Positions 8,198 through 16,698 of a stretch of DNA of 64,000 nucleotides are shown piece after piece; positions within the stretch are counted from its first letter, which is position 1; each line of letters begins with the position of its first letter. Location of the stretch: NCBI RefSeq assembly GCF_002860345.1, contig NZ_NMYC01000003.1, forward strand, positions 62,001-126,000, given 5' to 3'. The translations under genes were made by a program, and so were the position numbers. The notes under the pieces are model-generated. The model was given only the letters and a program-made list of their open reading frames with translations. It was not told where the DNA came from and made no database searches. This stretch comes from Bifidobacterium anseris (lineage in GTDB: Bacteria > Actinomycetota > Actinomycetes > Actinomycetales > Bifidobacteriaceae).

Positions 8198-9580
8198 TCA
8201 CAGCGCGAGTTCGTCGGCGACGACCTGCGCGAGGCGCGCGGTCACCTCGTCCGCCTGCTGCTGGGTCGCGGCCTCCGCCATGACGCGCACGAGCGGCTCG
8301 GTACCCGACGGGCGCAGCAGCACGCGGCCGGTGTCGCCGAGCAGCGCCTCCTCGCGGGCGACGGCGTCGAGAACCGCCTGATTCGTCTTCGCGGCCATCT
8401 TGTCGACGTTCGGCACGTTGATGAGCTGCTGCGGCAGCTGCGGGAAGTCGGCGGCGAGGCTTTTGAGGGAACGCCCGGAATCGACGATCTCCTTGCACAG
8501 CGTCAGCGCTGTCAACGTGCCGTCGCCGGTCGTCGCGAACTCGCGGTTGATGACGTGGCCGGACTGTTCGCCGCCGAGGCTGTAGTCGCCGTGCAGCATC
8601 TCTTCGAGCACGTAGCGGTCGCCGACGTTCGTCTGCACGGTGCGGATGCCCATCTCCTTGAGCGCGAGCTTGAGTCCGAGGTTGCTCATCACCGTCACGA
8701 CGAGCGTGTCGTGGTTGAGTTTGCCTTCGCGCTGCTTGGCGCGTGCGAGGATGCCCATGATCTGGTCGCCGTTGACGAGCGTGCCGTCCTCGTCGACGGC
8801 GAGGCAGCGGTCGGCGTCGCCGTCGAACGCGACGCCGAGATCGGCGTTGGAGGCCTTGACCATCGCCTGCAGCTGCTCGGGGTGCGTCGAGCCGGCGTTC
8901 TTGTTGATGTTGTAGCCGTCGGGGGACGCGTTGATGACGATGACGTCGGCGCCGGCTCGGCGCAGCGCCTCCGGGGCGACGACCGAGGTTGCGCCGTTCG
9001 CGCAGTCGGCGACTACCTTGAGCCCCTTGAGCGGTTTCGTCTGCGTGCCGTCAACGACCGGCGCGACGGTGGCGACGAGATGGTCGATGTACATGTTCGT
9101 CGCCGTGTTCGAGTCGTGGCTGACACGGCCGACGCCGGCGCCGAGGGGCCGTTCCCAGTCCTGGCCGAGCACGGCTTCGATTTCGTCCTCCCTCGCGTCG
9201 GGCAGCTTGAAGCCGCCGCGCGCGAAGAACTTGATGCCGTTGTCCGGCATCGGGTTGTGCGAGGCGGAGATGACGGCGCCCATCTCGACGTTGAGCACGC
9301 TCGTCAGATACGCAACGCCCGGCGTGGGGATGATGCCCGCGTCGATGACGTCGAAGCCGCCTGCGGACATGCCCGCGGCGAGCGCGTTCGAAAGGAAGTC
9401 GCCGGAAACTCGCGTGTCACGGCCGATCAAGGCACGCCGACGTCCCGCCTTCTGGTCGGGTTTCGGGGAGTCGTCGCCGAGCACGCGCACGGCCGCGTCC
9501 CCCAGGTCGAGCGCGAGCTGCGCCGTCAGATCACGATTGGCAAGGCCGCGGACACCGTCGGTTCCAAACATACGTGGCAT
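8198..9580 (-). CDS. glmM: Phosphoglucosamine mutase
   Basis: A 460-aa phosphohexomutase converting glucosamine-6-phosphate to glucosamine-1-phosphate for peptidoglycan precursors. Hallmarks are the N-terminal FGTDGVRG, the phosphoserine loop ISASHNPMPDNG, the Mg-binding loop FDGDADRC and the C-terminal phosphate-binding RPSGTEPLVRV. The start at 9580 (MPRMFGTDG) has GAGG six nt upstream; an ATG two codons earlier would sit directly against that Shine-Dalgarno. Length is typical. It leads a two-gene unit with def. Confidence 0.96.
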   Translation of the reverse strand: MPRMFGTDGVRGLANRDLTAQLALDLGDAAVRVLGDDSPKPDQKAGRRRALIGRDTRVSGDFLSNALAAGMSAGGFDVIDAGIIPTPGVAYLTSVLNVEMGAVISASHNPMPDNGIKFFARGGFKLPDAREDEIEAVLGQDWERPLGAGVGRVSHDSNTATNMYIDHLVATVAPVVDGTQTKPLKGLKVVADCANGATSVVAPEALRRAGADVIVINASPDGYNINKNAGSTHPEQLQAMVKASNADLGVAFDGDADRCLAVDEDGTLVNGDQIMGILARAKQREGKLNHDTLVVTVMSNLGLKLALKEMGIRTVQTNVGDRYVLEEMLHGDYSLGGEQSGHVINREFATTGDGTLTALTLCKEIVDSGRSLKSLAADFPQLPQQLINVPNVDKMAAKTNQAVLDAVAREEALLGDTGRVLLRPSGTEPLVRVMAEAATQQQADEVTARLAQVVADELAL

Positions 9581-9804
9581 ATTCATCCTCACTTGATATG
9601 CATCAGACAACCGATCCGGCCGATTATCCGCGACCGGACCATACGTGCACGATTCTACTGCACCCGCCGCCGCGCCCTCGGCGTTTGCCGTGGGCGGCGA
9701 AAGGCGTGCGGTCGAAGACTTCACAGCGAGGACGATGCGCCGTCCTGATGGCGCGGTCCGTCAGATGGATCAGCCACTACGTCATATGCGCGTCGACGTC
9801 GTTT

Positions 9805-12800
9805 TCAGTCGCACAATGGCGTGTAGGAGAGCTGGGCGACGAAGAGGCCCTCGTCGCGGGTGACGACCTGCGCACGTCCCGGAACGGCGCGCTTCGGCTT
9901 GACGCGGCCGATGAGCTGCCCCTCGTTCGGGTCTCCGGACAGCAGGATGCCAGGCATGCCCAGATCCTGGCACGCCTGAATGACCGGATCGTACATCGCA
10001 CGGCTCGCGCCGCCGGTGCGACGAGTGAGGATCACATGCAGCCCCACATCGGCCGCCTGCGCGAGGAACGGCACAAGCGGACGCAATGGATTGCCCGACG
10101 ATGTGGAAACCAGATCGTAATCGTCCACGAGCACATACACCTCCGACCCCTTCCACCAGGAACGGTCGCGCAACTGTTGCGGCGTCAGATCCGGACCCGG
10201 CATGCGCGTCTTGAGATACTCGGCGAGTTCCTGCATCTGCGTGGCCGCATCGTCCGGGGACGTGATGTATCCGGCGAGATGCGACTGCGGAATCTGCGCG
10301 AGGTTCGCCCGGCGGTAGTCGATCATGAAGATCTTCGCTTCGTTGCCGGCGTATACGCGTTCGACCTCCCGGACGACGAGACGCAGGAACGACGACTTTC
10401 CGGACTTCGACTCGCCGAAGAGATAGCACAGCGGATAGGTGTTGAGGTTGAACCCGACCGGCGCCAACGCATCCTCGCTGATGCCGAACACGAAGTTGCC
10501 CGGTACGTCGACGATCTTCCTGTAGGCCTCATTGCGGTGCATGTACGCGAGCAGCTGCTCGTGTTCGAGCATCTCCGGCAGCAGGCGCAGCTTCGGCCCC
10601 GGCTTGCCCTGCCAAGCGCCGTTCACCTTCTCGATGAGATCCTCGACGCCATCGCCGGCCGTGGCCGGATCGTCATCGCCGTCGATGCGCGGCAGACCAA
10701 CCATCATGTGCAGCCCGTCCGCGCTGACACCACGTCCGGCCATGCCCATCGGCACCGTCTGGGCCACCTTGCGGTCGATGACCGAGTCACCGGGCTCGCC
10801 CAGACGCAGCTCGAGCTTCGTACCGATCGAATCGGCGATGTTCGCACGAATCTCCATCCACCGGTTCGCGCTGAGCAGCACATGCACGCCATAGGTGAGA
10901 CCGCGCGCCACGATCTGCTGCACCTTCGGCTCGAGCTCCTCATAGTCGGCGCGGAAGTTGCCCCAACCGTCAATGACGAGGTACACGTCGCCGAATCCGT
11001 CGTTGATCGCGCCTTCGGCACGGCGGCGACGATACGTTTCGACGCCGTCGATGCCGGCCTTCTTGAAGAAGACCTCGCGACTGGCGATGATGCCGCCGAT
11101 CTCGGCGATCGTACGGCGCACCTTCTCCTCTTCATTGCCGGAAGCGACGCCGCTGACATGGGCGAGCCGGTGCAATGGCGTGAACGAGCCGCCACCGCAG
11201 TCGATGACGTAGAACTGCGTCTCATGCGGCGTATGCGACAGCGCCAACGACGTGACGATCGTGCGCAGCATCATGCTCTTGCCGCTCAACGGACCGCCGA
11301 CGACGGCCATATGACCACCTGCGCCGGAGAAGTCGACGGCCATGACCTCGCGCTTTTGTTCACGTGGCTTGTCCTCGATCGCGCATGGTGCGACGAGCGT
11401 CCCCTGCTTGCGCCAGTACGGCGAGACCAGTCCGAGACCCGGCACGACCTGCAGATCCGGCATGAAGCGGTCCAACGTGTCCGGCGTGGTCAGCGGCGGC
11501 AGCCACACCTGGTGCGCCGGCGTGCCTTTGCCGCGCATCTGCTCGACGGCGTATTGGAACGTCGTCTCGTCCCCGTCGAATCCTTCCGGGACGCCGGAGA
11601 CATAGGACGCGCGGAACCGCGACATCGTACCGTCCGGCTTCTTGAGATAGCCGATGCCGGGAAGGCTCGGCAGCTCGAAGGCGTCCGTCACACCAAGCAC
11701 GGCGCGCGACTCGCTCGCCGAGAACGTCTTCAGGCCGATGCGGTAGGACAGATGCTCGTCAAGACCACGCAGCTTGCCCTGCTCGAGACGCTGCGACGCG
11801 ATGAGCAGATGGATGCCGAGCGAACGGCCGACGGCGCCGATGCGCACGAAGGACTGCACGATGTCCGGCTTCGCCTTCATCAACTCGGAGAACTCGTCCA
11901 CCACGACGACAAGCGACGGCAACGGTTTGAGTTCGGAGCGTCCTCCATCGACGCGCAGCCTCTCGTATTCGGTGATGTTCGCAAGGTTGCCGGCATCACG
12001 CAGCAATTCCTGACGCCGGTTGATCTCGCCATCCAGTGCGTCCTCCATACGGTCGACGAGCGAGGCCTCACGTCCGAGGTTCGTGATGATCGACGAGATG
12101 TGCGGCATGCCGTCCATGCCGGCGAAGGTCGCGCCACCCTTGAAATCGATGAGCACGAAATTGAGCTGATCGGGAGAATGGCTCAACGCGAGCGAAAGCA
12201 CCAACGTGCGCAGCACCTCCGACTTACCCGAACCGGTCGCGCCGACGAGCACGCCGTGCGGGCCCATGCCGCGCTGGCCCATCTCCTTGATGTCCAGCAT
12301 CGCCGGAGACTGATCGTCATACAGTCCGATCGGCACATTGAGACGCGTGCGGCCGGTGCGATACGCCCACAACGCATCCAAATCGATGTGTTTGAGGTCG
12401 GTGATGCCGAGCAGACTCGGCAGATCGTTGCCGCTCCTGTGCAGTGCGGAATCCATTTGCGCACCGGTGCTTCCGTCACTCATCGACACGTCGCCCAACC
12501 GTCGCGCCACGGCCCGTATCTCACCGACGCTCAACGCATCCGCATGCAGTTCGATGGGCTGCTTCATCGCCGTCGACGACAGCTGCACGATGCCCGTGTC
12601 CAGCGTGTGTTCGACGACGTTCAGCCCTCGCTCGACCATCGTTTCGGAGAACAGCATGCGCAGCACGTTCGCCTCAGTCAGATCATCCCACGCCTCCGGC
12701 ATGTCGATGACCGTCACGCCGTCGAGTCCAGCCGCGTCGAAGACACGCGTCTGCCTGCCGAGCGCTCCGATATCGTAGCCGTCGTTGATGATGAGCAGAT

Positions 12801-13752
12801 GCGGCTGCGAGGAATAGTCGGCAGTGCTGAAGACGCCCCGGCTGGTGATGTCCGAGCCAACGAGCGCGTCCACGTCATGCGCGTTCGACGTGACCATATA
12901 CCGTCTTGACGAAGCGGAGGGATCCAGATAGCCATCATCGGCGTTCGCACCGTCCGTGCGCGCATGAGGCAGCATGCGCACCCATTCCCAATCGCCGATC
13001 CTGTCTTCGCTGGCGAGCACGCCCACCTTCAGATGTTCGGGCGAATGCCAGACGACCGCCTGCGCCAGCATGGCGCGCACAAGCGGCTGCACCTGTTCGG
13101 GGTCGCCGAGCAGTTCGATGCGCTTGTAGTGCCGCATGTCCACGGTGAAGGGCATGTTGCGCAGCTTCGAATGCGCGATGAGGAAGCGATGCGCCGCCGA
13201 AGCGGACACCGGATCGAGCTGGGCGAGCGCCGAGATTTCCGGAGATTCAAGTTTGACGCTCAGCTCCTCCTCGTGGGTTCCCAATCGCAGCCTCATGAAA
13301 TCGTCATCCGAGGGCATGCGCTCCCACCGTCGCGCCGGTTCGCACGCGACCGCCACCAACGCATCCGGGTTGGGCGCGTTCCACAATGCGGCGCTGCGCT
13401 GCCGGTACGCCGACGTACGCACCGCCTTGCGCGTCTGGGCGAGATAGGTCAGATACTCACGGCGCGAGGCCGTGAGGTTCGCCATGCGCTGCGAACGCTG
13501 CCGCACGCCGTTGACGACGACGAATCCCATCGAGGACAGCATGAACATGCCGCCGGTGAGCAGTCCGGTCAATCCGCTGTTCGTCATCAGCATCATGATG
13601 ATCGCGCTGACCGAGCCGAGCAGCGGCACCATGGAGGTCAGCACCGTGTTGACGCCGTCGCTCGCCTCGAGTTCCGGCGGAGGCTGCAGCACGATGCGTC
13701 CCTTCGGCGCGACCGGCCCCTGCAGACGGTCCGACTTCATCTCCTTGCTCAC
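9805..13752 (-). CDS. eccC: Type VII secretion ATPase EccC (FtsK/SpoIIIE family, three ATPase domains)
   Basis: A 1315-aa motor of ESX secretion, with EccCa and EccCb fused. Two transmembrane segments lie at about residues 38-82. Three P-loop domains follow, with Walker A motifs GATGSGKS (near 500), GGPLSGKS (near 820) and GESKSGKS (near 1115). Domain 1 has a full Walker B (VVVVDEFSEL); domains 2 and 3 have degenerate forms (LVIDGW, VLVDDYD), as is usual in EccC, where only the first domain is a strong ATPase. The GTG start at 13752 is preceded by AAGGAGG and overlaps the stop of the FHA gene (GTGA), so the two are translationally coupled. The last domains normally bind WXG100 substrates such as those encoded at 25295-25947. 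No clear terminator is visible after it. Confidence 0.95.
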   Translation of the reverse strand: MSKEMKSDRLQGPVAPKGRIVLQPPPELEASDGVNTVLTSMVPLLGSVSAIIMMLMTNSGLTGLLTGGMFMLSSMGFVVVNGVRQRSQRMANLTASRREYLTYLAQTRKAVRTSAYRQRSAALWNAPNPDALVAVACEPARRWERMPSDDDFMRLRLGTHEEELSVKLESPEISALAQLDPVSASAAHRFLIAHSKLRNMPFTVDMRHYKRIELLGDPEQVQPLVRAMLAQAVVWHSPEHLKVGVLASEDRIGDWEWVRMLPHARTDGANADDGYLDPSASSRRYMVTSNAHDVDALVGSDITSRGVFSTADYSSQPHLLIINDGYDIGALGRQTRVFDAAGLDGVTVIDMPEAWDDLTEANVLRMLFSETMVERGLNVVEHTLDTGIVQLSSTAMKQPIELHADALSVGEIRAVARRLGDVSMSDGSTGAQMDSALHRSGNDLPSLLGITDLKHIDLDALWAYRTGRTRLNVPIGLYDDQSPAMLDIKEMGQRGMGPHGVLVGATGSGKSEVLRTLVLSLALSHSPDQLNFVLIDFKGGATFAGMDGMPHISSIITNLGREASLVDRMEDALDGEINRRQELLRDAGNLANITEYERLRVDGGRSELKPLPSLVVVVDEFSELMKAKPDIVQSFVRIGAVGRSLGIHLLIASQRLEQGKLRGLDEHLSYRIGLKTFSASESRAVLGVTDAFELPSLPGIGYLKKPDGTMSRFRASYVSGVPEGFDGDETTFQYAVEQMRGKGTPAHQVWLPPLTTPDTLDRFMPDLQVVPGLGLVSPYWRKQGTLVAPCAIEDKPREQKREVMAVDFSGAGGHMAVVGGPLSGKSMMLRTIVTSLALSHTPHETQFYVIDCGGGSFTPLHRLAHVSGVASGNEEEKVRRTIAEIGGIIASREVFFKKAGIDGVETYRRRRAEGAINDGFGDVYLVIDGWGNFRADYEELEPKVQQIVARGLTYGVHVLLSANRWMEIRANIADSIGTKLELRLGEPGDSVIDRKVAQTVPMGMAGRGVSADGLHMMVGLPRIDGDDDPATAGDGVEDLIEKVNGAWQGKPGPKLRLLPEMLEHEQLLAYMHRNEAYRKIVDVPGNFVFGISEDALAPVGFNLNTYPLCYLFGESKSGKSSFLRLVVREVERVYAGNEAKIFMIDYRRANLAQIPQSHLAGYITSPDDAATQMQELAEYLKTRMPGPDLTPQQLRDRSWWKGSEVYVLVDDYDLVSTSSGNPLRPLVPFLAQAADVGLHVILTRRTGGASRAMYDPVIQACQDLGMPGILLSGDPNEGQLIGRVKPKRAVPGRAQVVTRDEGLFVAQLSYTPLCD

Positions 13753-15062
13753 GCGTTCCTCCTTCGCGTCGTCCTCATGATGCTGCCTGTCATGTCCCCG
13801 AACGACAGTCGTGCGCCGGGCTCGATCTGTTCCCGCACGTCCCGTTGCAGCCGGTGTTCCTCTCCGTCGATGGCGACCGTGGTGCCGTTGAGACTTCCCA
13901 GATCGGTGACCCAGATCTCGCCGTCGTTGATTTCGATGCGCGCATGGCTGCGCGACACCGTTCCCGTCGTGTCCTTGAGCGTGACGACGCCGTCGCCGTC
14001 CTCGACGGCGACCGGCTTCCTGCCGACGACGATCGCACCCCGTTTAGGCAGGTTCACCCGCTTGCCGCCTTCAAGATACATGATGAGCGTCTGCTCTCTG
14101 GTAGCTTCCTGCGCAGGGCGTTGCGGCAGCGCGACATGGACGCCGGCGGCCGGCTGTGGCGGACGCTCCGGCAACGCCGGGGGACGCACAGGCGTTGCCG
14201 GCGGACGCGTCGGCAGCGCCGGAGCTGGCCGACGCTTCGAATGCCGTGGCGCCGACGATGACCGCTGCGGCCGCGCCTGCGCCGTCGGCGAGGCGGGAGC
14301 GACTGGCGCGGCCGGCGCCGATTCGACAGCTGCCGATTCGGCGGGCGCCGGCGTGGGCGTCGATGCAGTCGGTGCCACGAGCTCCTCACTCATCGCCGCC
14401 GCGGGCACCGGTACGACGGGAGCGACGACGGGTGCCGCTTCGGTGTGCAGCGGCGACGGTTCCCTGACAGCGGGCACCGACGGGGCGTCAGGGGCACCGG
14501 TCGTGTCCGACATCGAAGCATTGGTCGAGGTGTAGCGGAAATCCAACGACGAACCGATCGGCGCGCCCACCGTGCTGATGCCCAGCAGCAATGGTCGGTC
14601 GATGTCTACCTGTACAAGCGACGCCACGCCGTCCGCCCAATCCCGACGGATGGCAGATTTCGAAGCAAAAGCCGATGAGCACATCTCGACGAGGAGTCCC
14701 ACGCCTGCCGCACATGTGCACACGAGCAGCATCCCGTATTTCCTCATGATGAGCAGCATCCCCGCAGGCAGCACGCCGCCGTTCCTGCTCGTCACGCACT
14801 CTTCGCGCACGGTGCGCGTGCCGGTGATGAGCCTGCCGATTGTCTCTCCTCGCACGCCCTCCCAAATCATCATCGTCAGCACCAGTTCTACTGCCACGAT
14901 GATCGTCAGCACAAGATCGTGGCCCAATAGCTGCGTGCCACCCGCGACGATGACCAGCACGGCGAGATCGATGCAGTTCGAGGCGATCTGCTTGCCGCAC
15001 GATGCCACTGCATAGGTCTTCTCCTGCCGTTGCCCGGCAGACGTTCCGATGGCGATGCTCAT
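13749..15062 (-). CDS. RDD-type membrane protein with C-terminal FHA domain, ESX-associated
   Basis: A 437-aa fusion. Residues about 10-150 are a hydrophobic RDD-like domain (ASNCIDLAVLVIV, then GVRGETIGRLITGTRTV). Residues about 215-335 are a Pro/Ala-rich linker. The last ~100 residues are a forkhead-associated domain with GRKPV, SRSHARIEI and LGSLNGTTV, the standard phosphothreonine-binding signature. The start at 15062 (MSIAIGTS) has GAGAGG upstream and overlaps the previous gene (ATGA). It overlaps eccC by a GTGA. FHA domains bind phosphothreonine, so it may bring kinase control to the EccC motor. Its place in the operon makes it a probable core or accessory part of this ESX machine. Confidence 0.85.
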   Translation of the reverse strand: MSIAIGTSAGQRQEKTYAVASCGKQIASNCIDLAVLVIVAGGTQLLGHDLVLTIIVAVELVLTMMIWEGVRGETIGRLITGTRTVREECVTSRNGGVLPAGMLLIMRKYGMLLVCTCAAGVGLLVEMCSSAFASKSAIRRDWADGVASLVQVDIDRPLLLGISTVGAPIGSSLDFRYTSTNASMSDTTGAPDAPSVPAVREPSPLHTEAAPVVAPVVPVPAAAMSEELVAPTASTPTPAPAESAAVESAPAAPVAPASPTAQARPQRSSSAPRHSKRRPAPALPTRPPATPVRPPALPERPPQPAAGVHVALPQRPAQEATREQTLIMYLEGGKRVNLPKRGAIVVGRKPVAVEDGDGVVTLKDTTGTVSRSHARIEINDGEIWVTDLGSLNGTTVAIDGEEHRLQRDVREQIEPGARLSFGDMTGSIMRTTRRRNA

Positions 15063-16213
15063 ACGATTCCTCTCAACCATTCCACAAGTCCCGCAGACAG
15101 CAGAGCCGCGACCGGTGCCAGACACAGCGCCGCGAAGCAGCAGCCGTCCCCGATGCGGGACAACGCGAGCGAATAGAACCCATTGCTTTGTGAGATCATG
15201 CCGAATCCCAACACCAACCCCACCACGGCGCATACACCGATGATCGCCACCGGCATCTGCGCTCCCCATTGCGGCAGCGCCGACGGCAGGAAGGCCACGA
15301 CGACCATCAGCGACACCATGGCCGCGCCGCGCATCAGGTAGCGTTCAAAGGGACGACCTGATTGACGCGGCTTGAGCGCCAGATACAGCACGATGGACAC
15401 GCCCGCGACAATGAAGGCGACGCGATCGAGTGCAGCCGCATAATCGACGCATGTCGCGAGCGCAAGGAAGGACAGCACCACGCATATCGTGCAGCAAACC
15501 GTTCCTGCCGTGTATTGCGCGAGGAAACGCTGCATGTCCTCATGCACGTCGTCGTCGGTGAGCATGCGCGCGTCTTCGGGGATGCTGCCGCGCACCGTCC
15601 ATCGGCGGGTCATGTATCGGCGCCACTGCACAAGATAACGGTCGGGTACGCGTACGACGAGGTTCGCCATCATCTGCACGCCCCACACGCCCATCGCCAC
15701 GCCGGATGCCGCGAGGATCGACGGACGCACGTCGAGGCAGATCGCCGTCGCACAGCCCAGCGCCGCCAACAGGAACACGATCATGCAGACGCGCACGGTG
15801 CCGATCAGCTGCGGATGGGTGACGCGTGTCGACATGACCGCCGCGTCCGCGCCTGCAGCGCACGACATGCAGAACACGGCGACGATGACGGGATGCGACG
15901 TGGGGATCAGCGCGGCGCCGGCGCCTCCTGCACACATCGCCAGCCAGATGCCCGCGGTCAGGTACCATGCGGCCGCGTTATGCGCATGCTGCTTCGATCG
16001 GCGCAGGCTTGCATGGTCGGCGAAGACGGCGGCCAGCATGAGACCGGCGACGATGCCCGTGATGAGCCCGAAGGACATGGTCGCGTCCATCGGCGCAAAA
16101 CCGTATGGCAGCATGGCGGCGCCGGCCGCCAGCCCCATGATGATGGGCATGGTCAGATGCACGCCGTCCTGCTGTGTCGCCCGCGTCGTACGTGGAAGGG
16201 AAGAGACCGTCAT
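15059..16213 (-). CDS. EccD-like polytopic membrane protein lacking the ubiquitin-like domain
   Basis: A 384-aa, very hydrophobic protein with about 11 predicted membrane segments, starting almost at once (TMPIIMGLAAGAAMLPYG). One short hydrophilic loop sits near residues 195-235. Number and spacing of helices resemble the EccD membrane domain, but the N-terminal YukD/ubiquitin-like domain present in the EccD at 26469 is absent. It overlaps the FHA gene by four nt and begins 9 nt after the 137-aa gene, so it belongs to the same transcript as eccC. No Shine-Dalgarno is obvious; translational coupling is likely. The EccD relation is inferred from topology and context, not from a diagnostic motif. 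Confidence 0.7.
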   Translation of the reverse strand: MTVSSLPRTTRATQQDGVHLTMPIIMGLAAGAAMLPYGFAPMDATMSFGLITGIVAGLMLAAVFADHASLRRSKQHAHNAAAWYLTAGIWLAMCAGGAGAALIPTSHPVIVAVFCMSCAAGADAAVMSTRVTHPQLIGTVRVCMIVFLLAALGCATAICLDVRPSILAASGVAMGVWGVQMMANLVVRVPDRYLVQWRRYMTRRWTVRGSIPEDARMLTDDDVHEDMQRFLAQYTAGTVCCTICVVLSFLALATCVDYAAALDRVAFIVAGVSIVLYLALKPRQSGRPFERYLMRGAAMVSLMVVVAFLPSALPQWGAQMPVAIIGVCAVVGLVLGFGMISQSNGFYSLALSRIGDGCCFAALCLAPVAALLSAGLVEWLRGIV

Positions 16214-16222
16214 GGGAGTGCG

Positions 16223-16636
16223 TCAGACGTCCTTGCGCATGCCGTCTTCCATCGCCTGCAGCTTGGCCACGCTTTCGATGGCCTGCAGGTAATCCTGTTT
16301 CGTCTCTTCCTCCGGATCCATCGCGTCGAGGTCATCGCGCACCTTCGTCATGTTCCTGACGAGGTCCGCCCTCACTTCGCGTGCTTCGGGCGACTTGTCG
16401 ATGCCATTGAAGATATCCATTTCGCAGGTCTTGCCCAAGTCGATGCGCGACTGCAGCGTCTGCCAGGCCTTGCCCATCTGTCCTGCGCGTCGCGCTTTGA
16501 CGACTTCCTCATGGTGCTCGTTCAGCCGGGGCTCGTTGTTCGCATGGAGTTCGTCGAGTTCCTTGCGGGCCTGAGCGAGGCCCTTCTGCGCCTGTTCGAG
16601 CTGCTGCATGAATGCTTCGAATTCGGTGGATGTCAT
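16223..16636 (-). CDS. Small helical (coiled-coil) ESX-locus protein
   Basis: A 137-aa acidic, almost wholly alpha-helical protein without Cys-rich, membrane or signal segments; heptad-like stretches cover about residues 5-55 and 95-130. AGGGAG lies at the right distance from the ATG at 16636. It lies between a large WXG-type protein and the EccD-like gene. No family is recognised. The size and context would fit a substrate chaperone or a small secreted helical protein, but neither is shown. Confidence 0.7.
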   Translation of the reverse strand: MTSTEFEAFMQQLEQAQKGLAQARKELDELHANNEPRLNEHHEEVVKARRAGQMGKAWQTLQSRIDLGKTCEMDIFNGIDKSPEAREVRADLVRNMTKVRDDLDAMDPEEETKQDYLQAIESVAKLQAMEDGMRKDV

Positions 16637-16698
16637 CTATGCTCTCTCCCTGTATCTGACTGTGTCACATTGCCTATCGCATTGCATATTGCGGGGAT

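Noticed and set aside
9574-12909. 1111-codon plus-strand open frame opposite eccC
   Set aside because: It is antisense to a gene with three intact ATPase domains; its translation is Arg/His-rich without any domain, as expected from the GC3 bias of the opposite strand.
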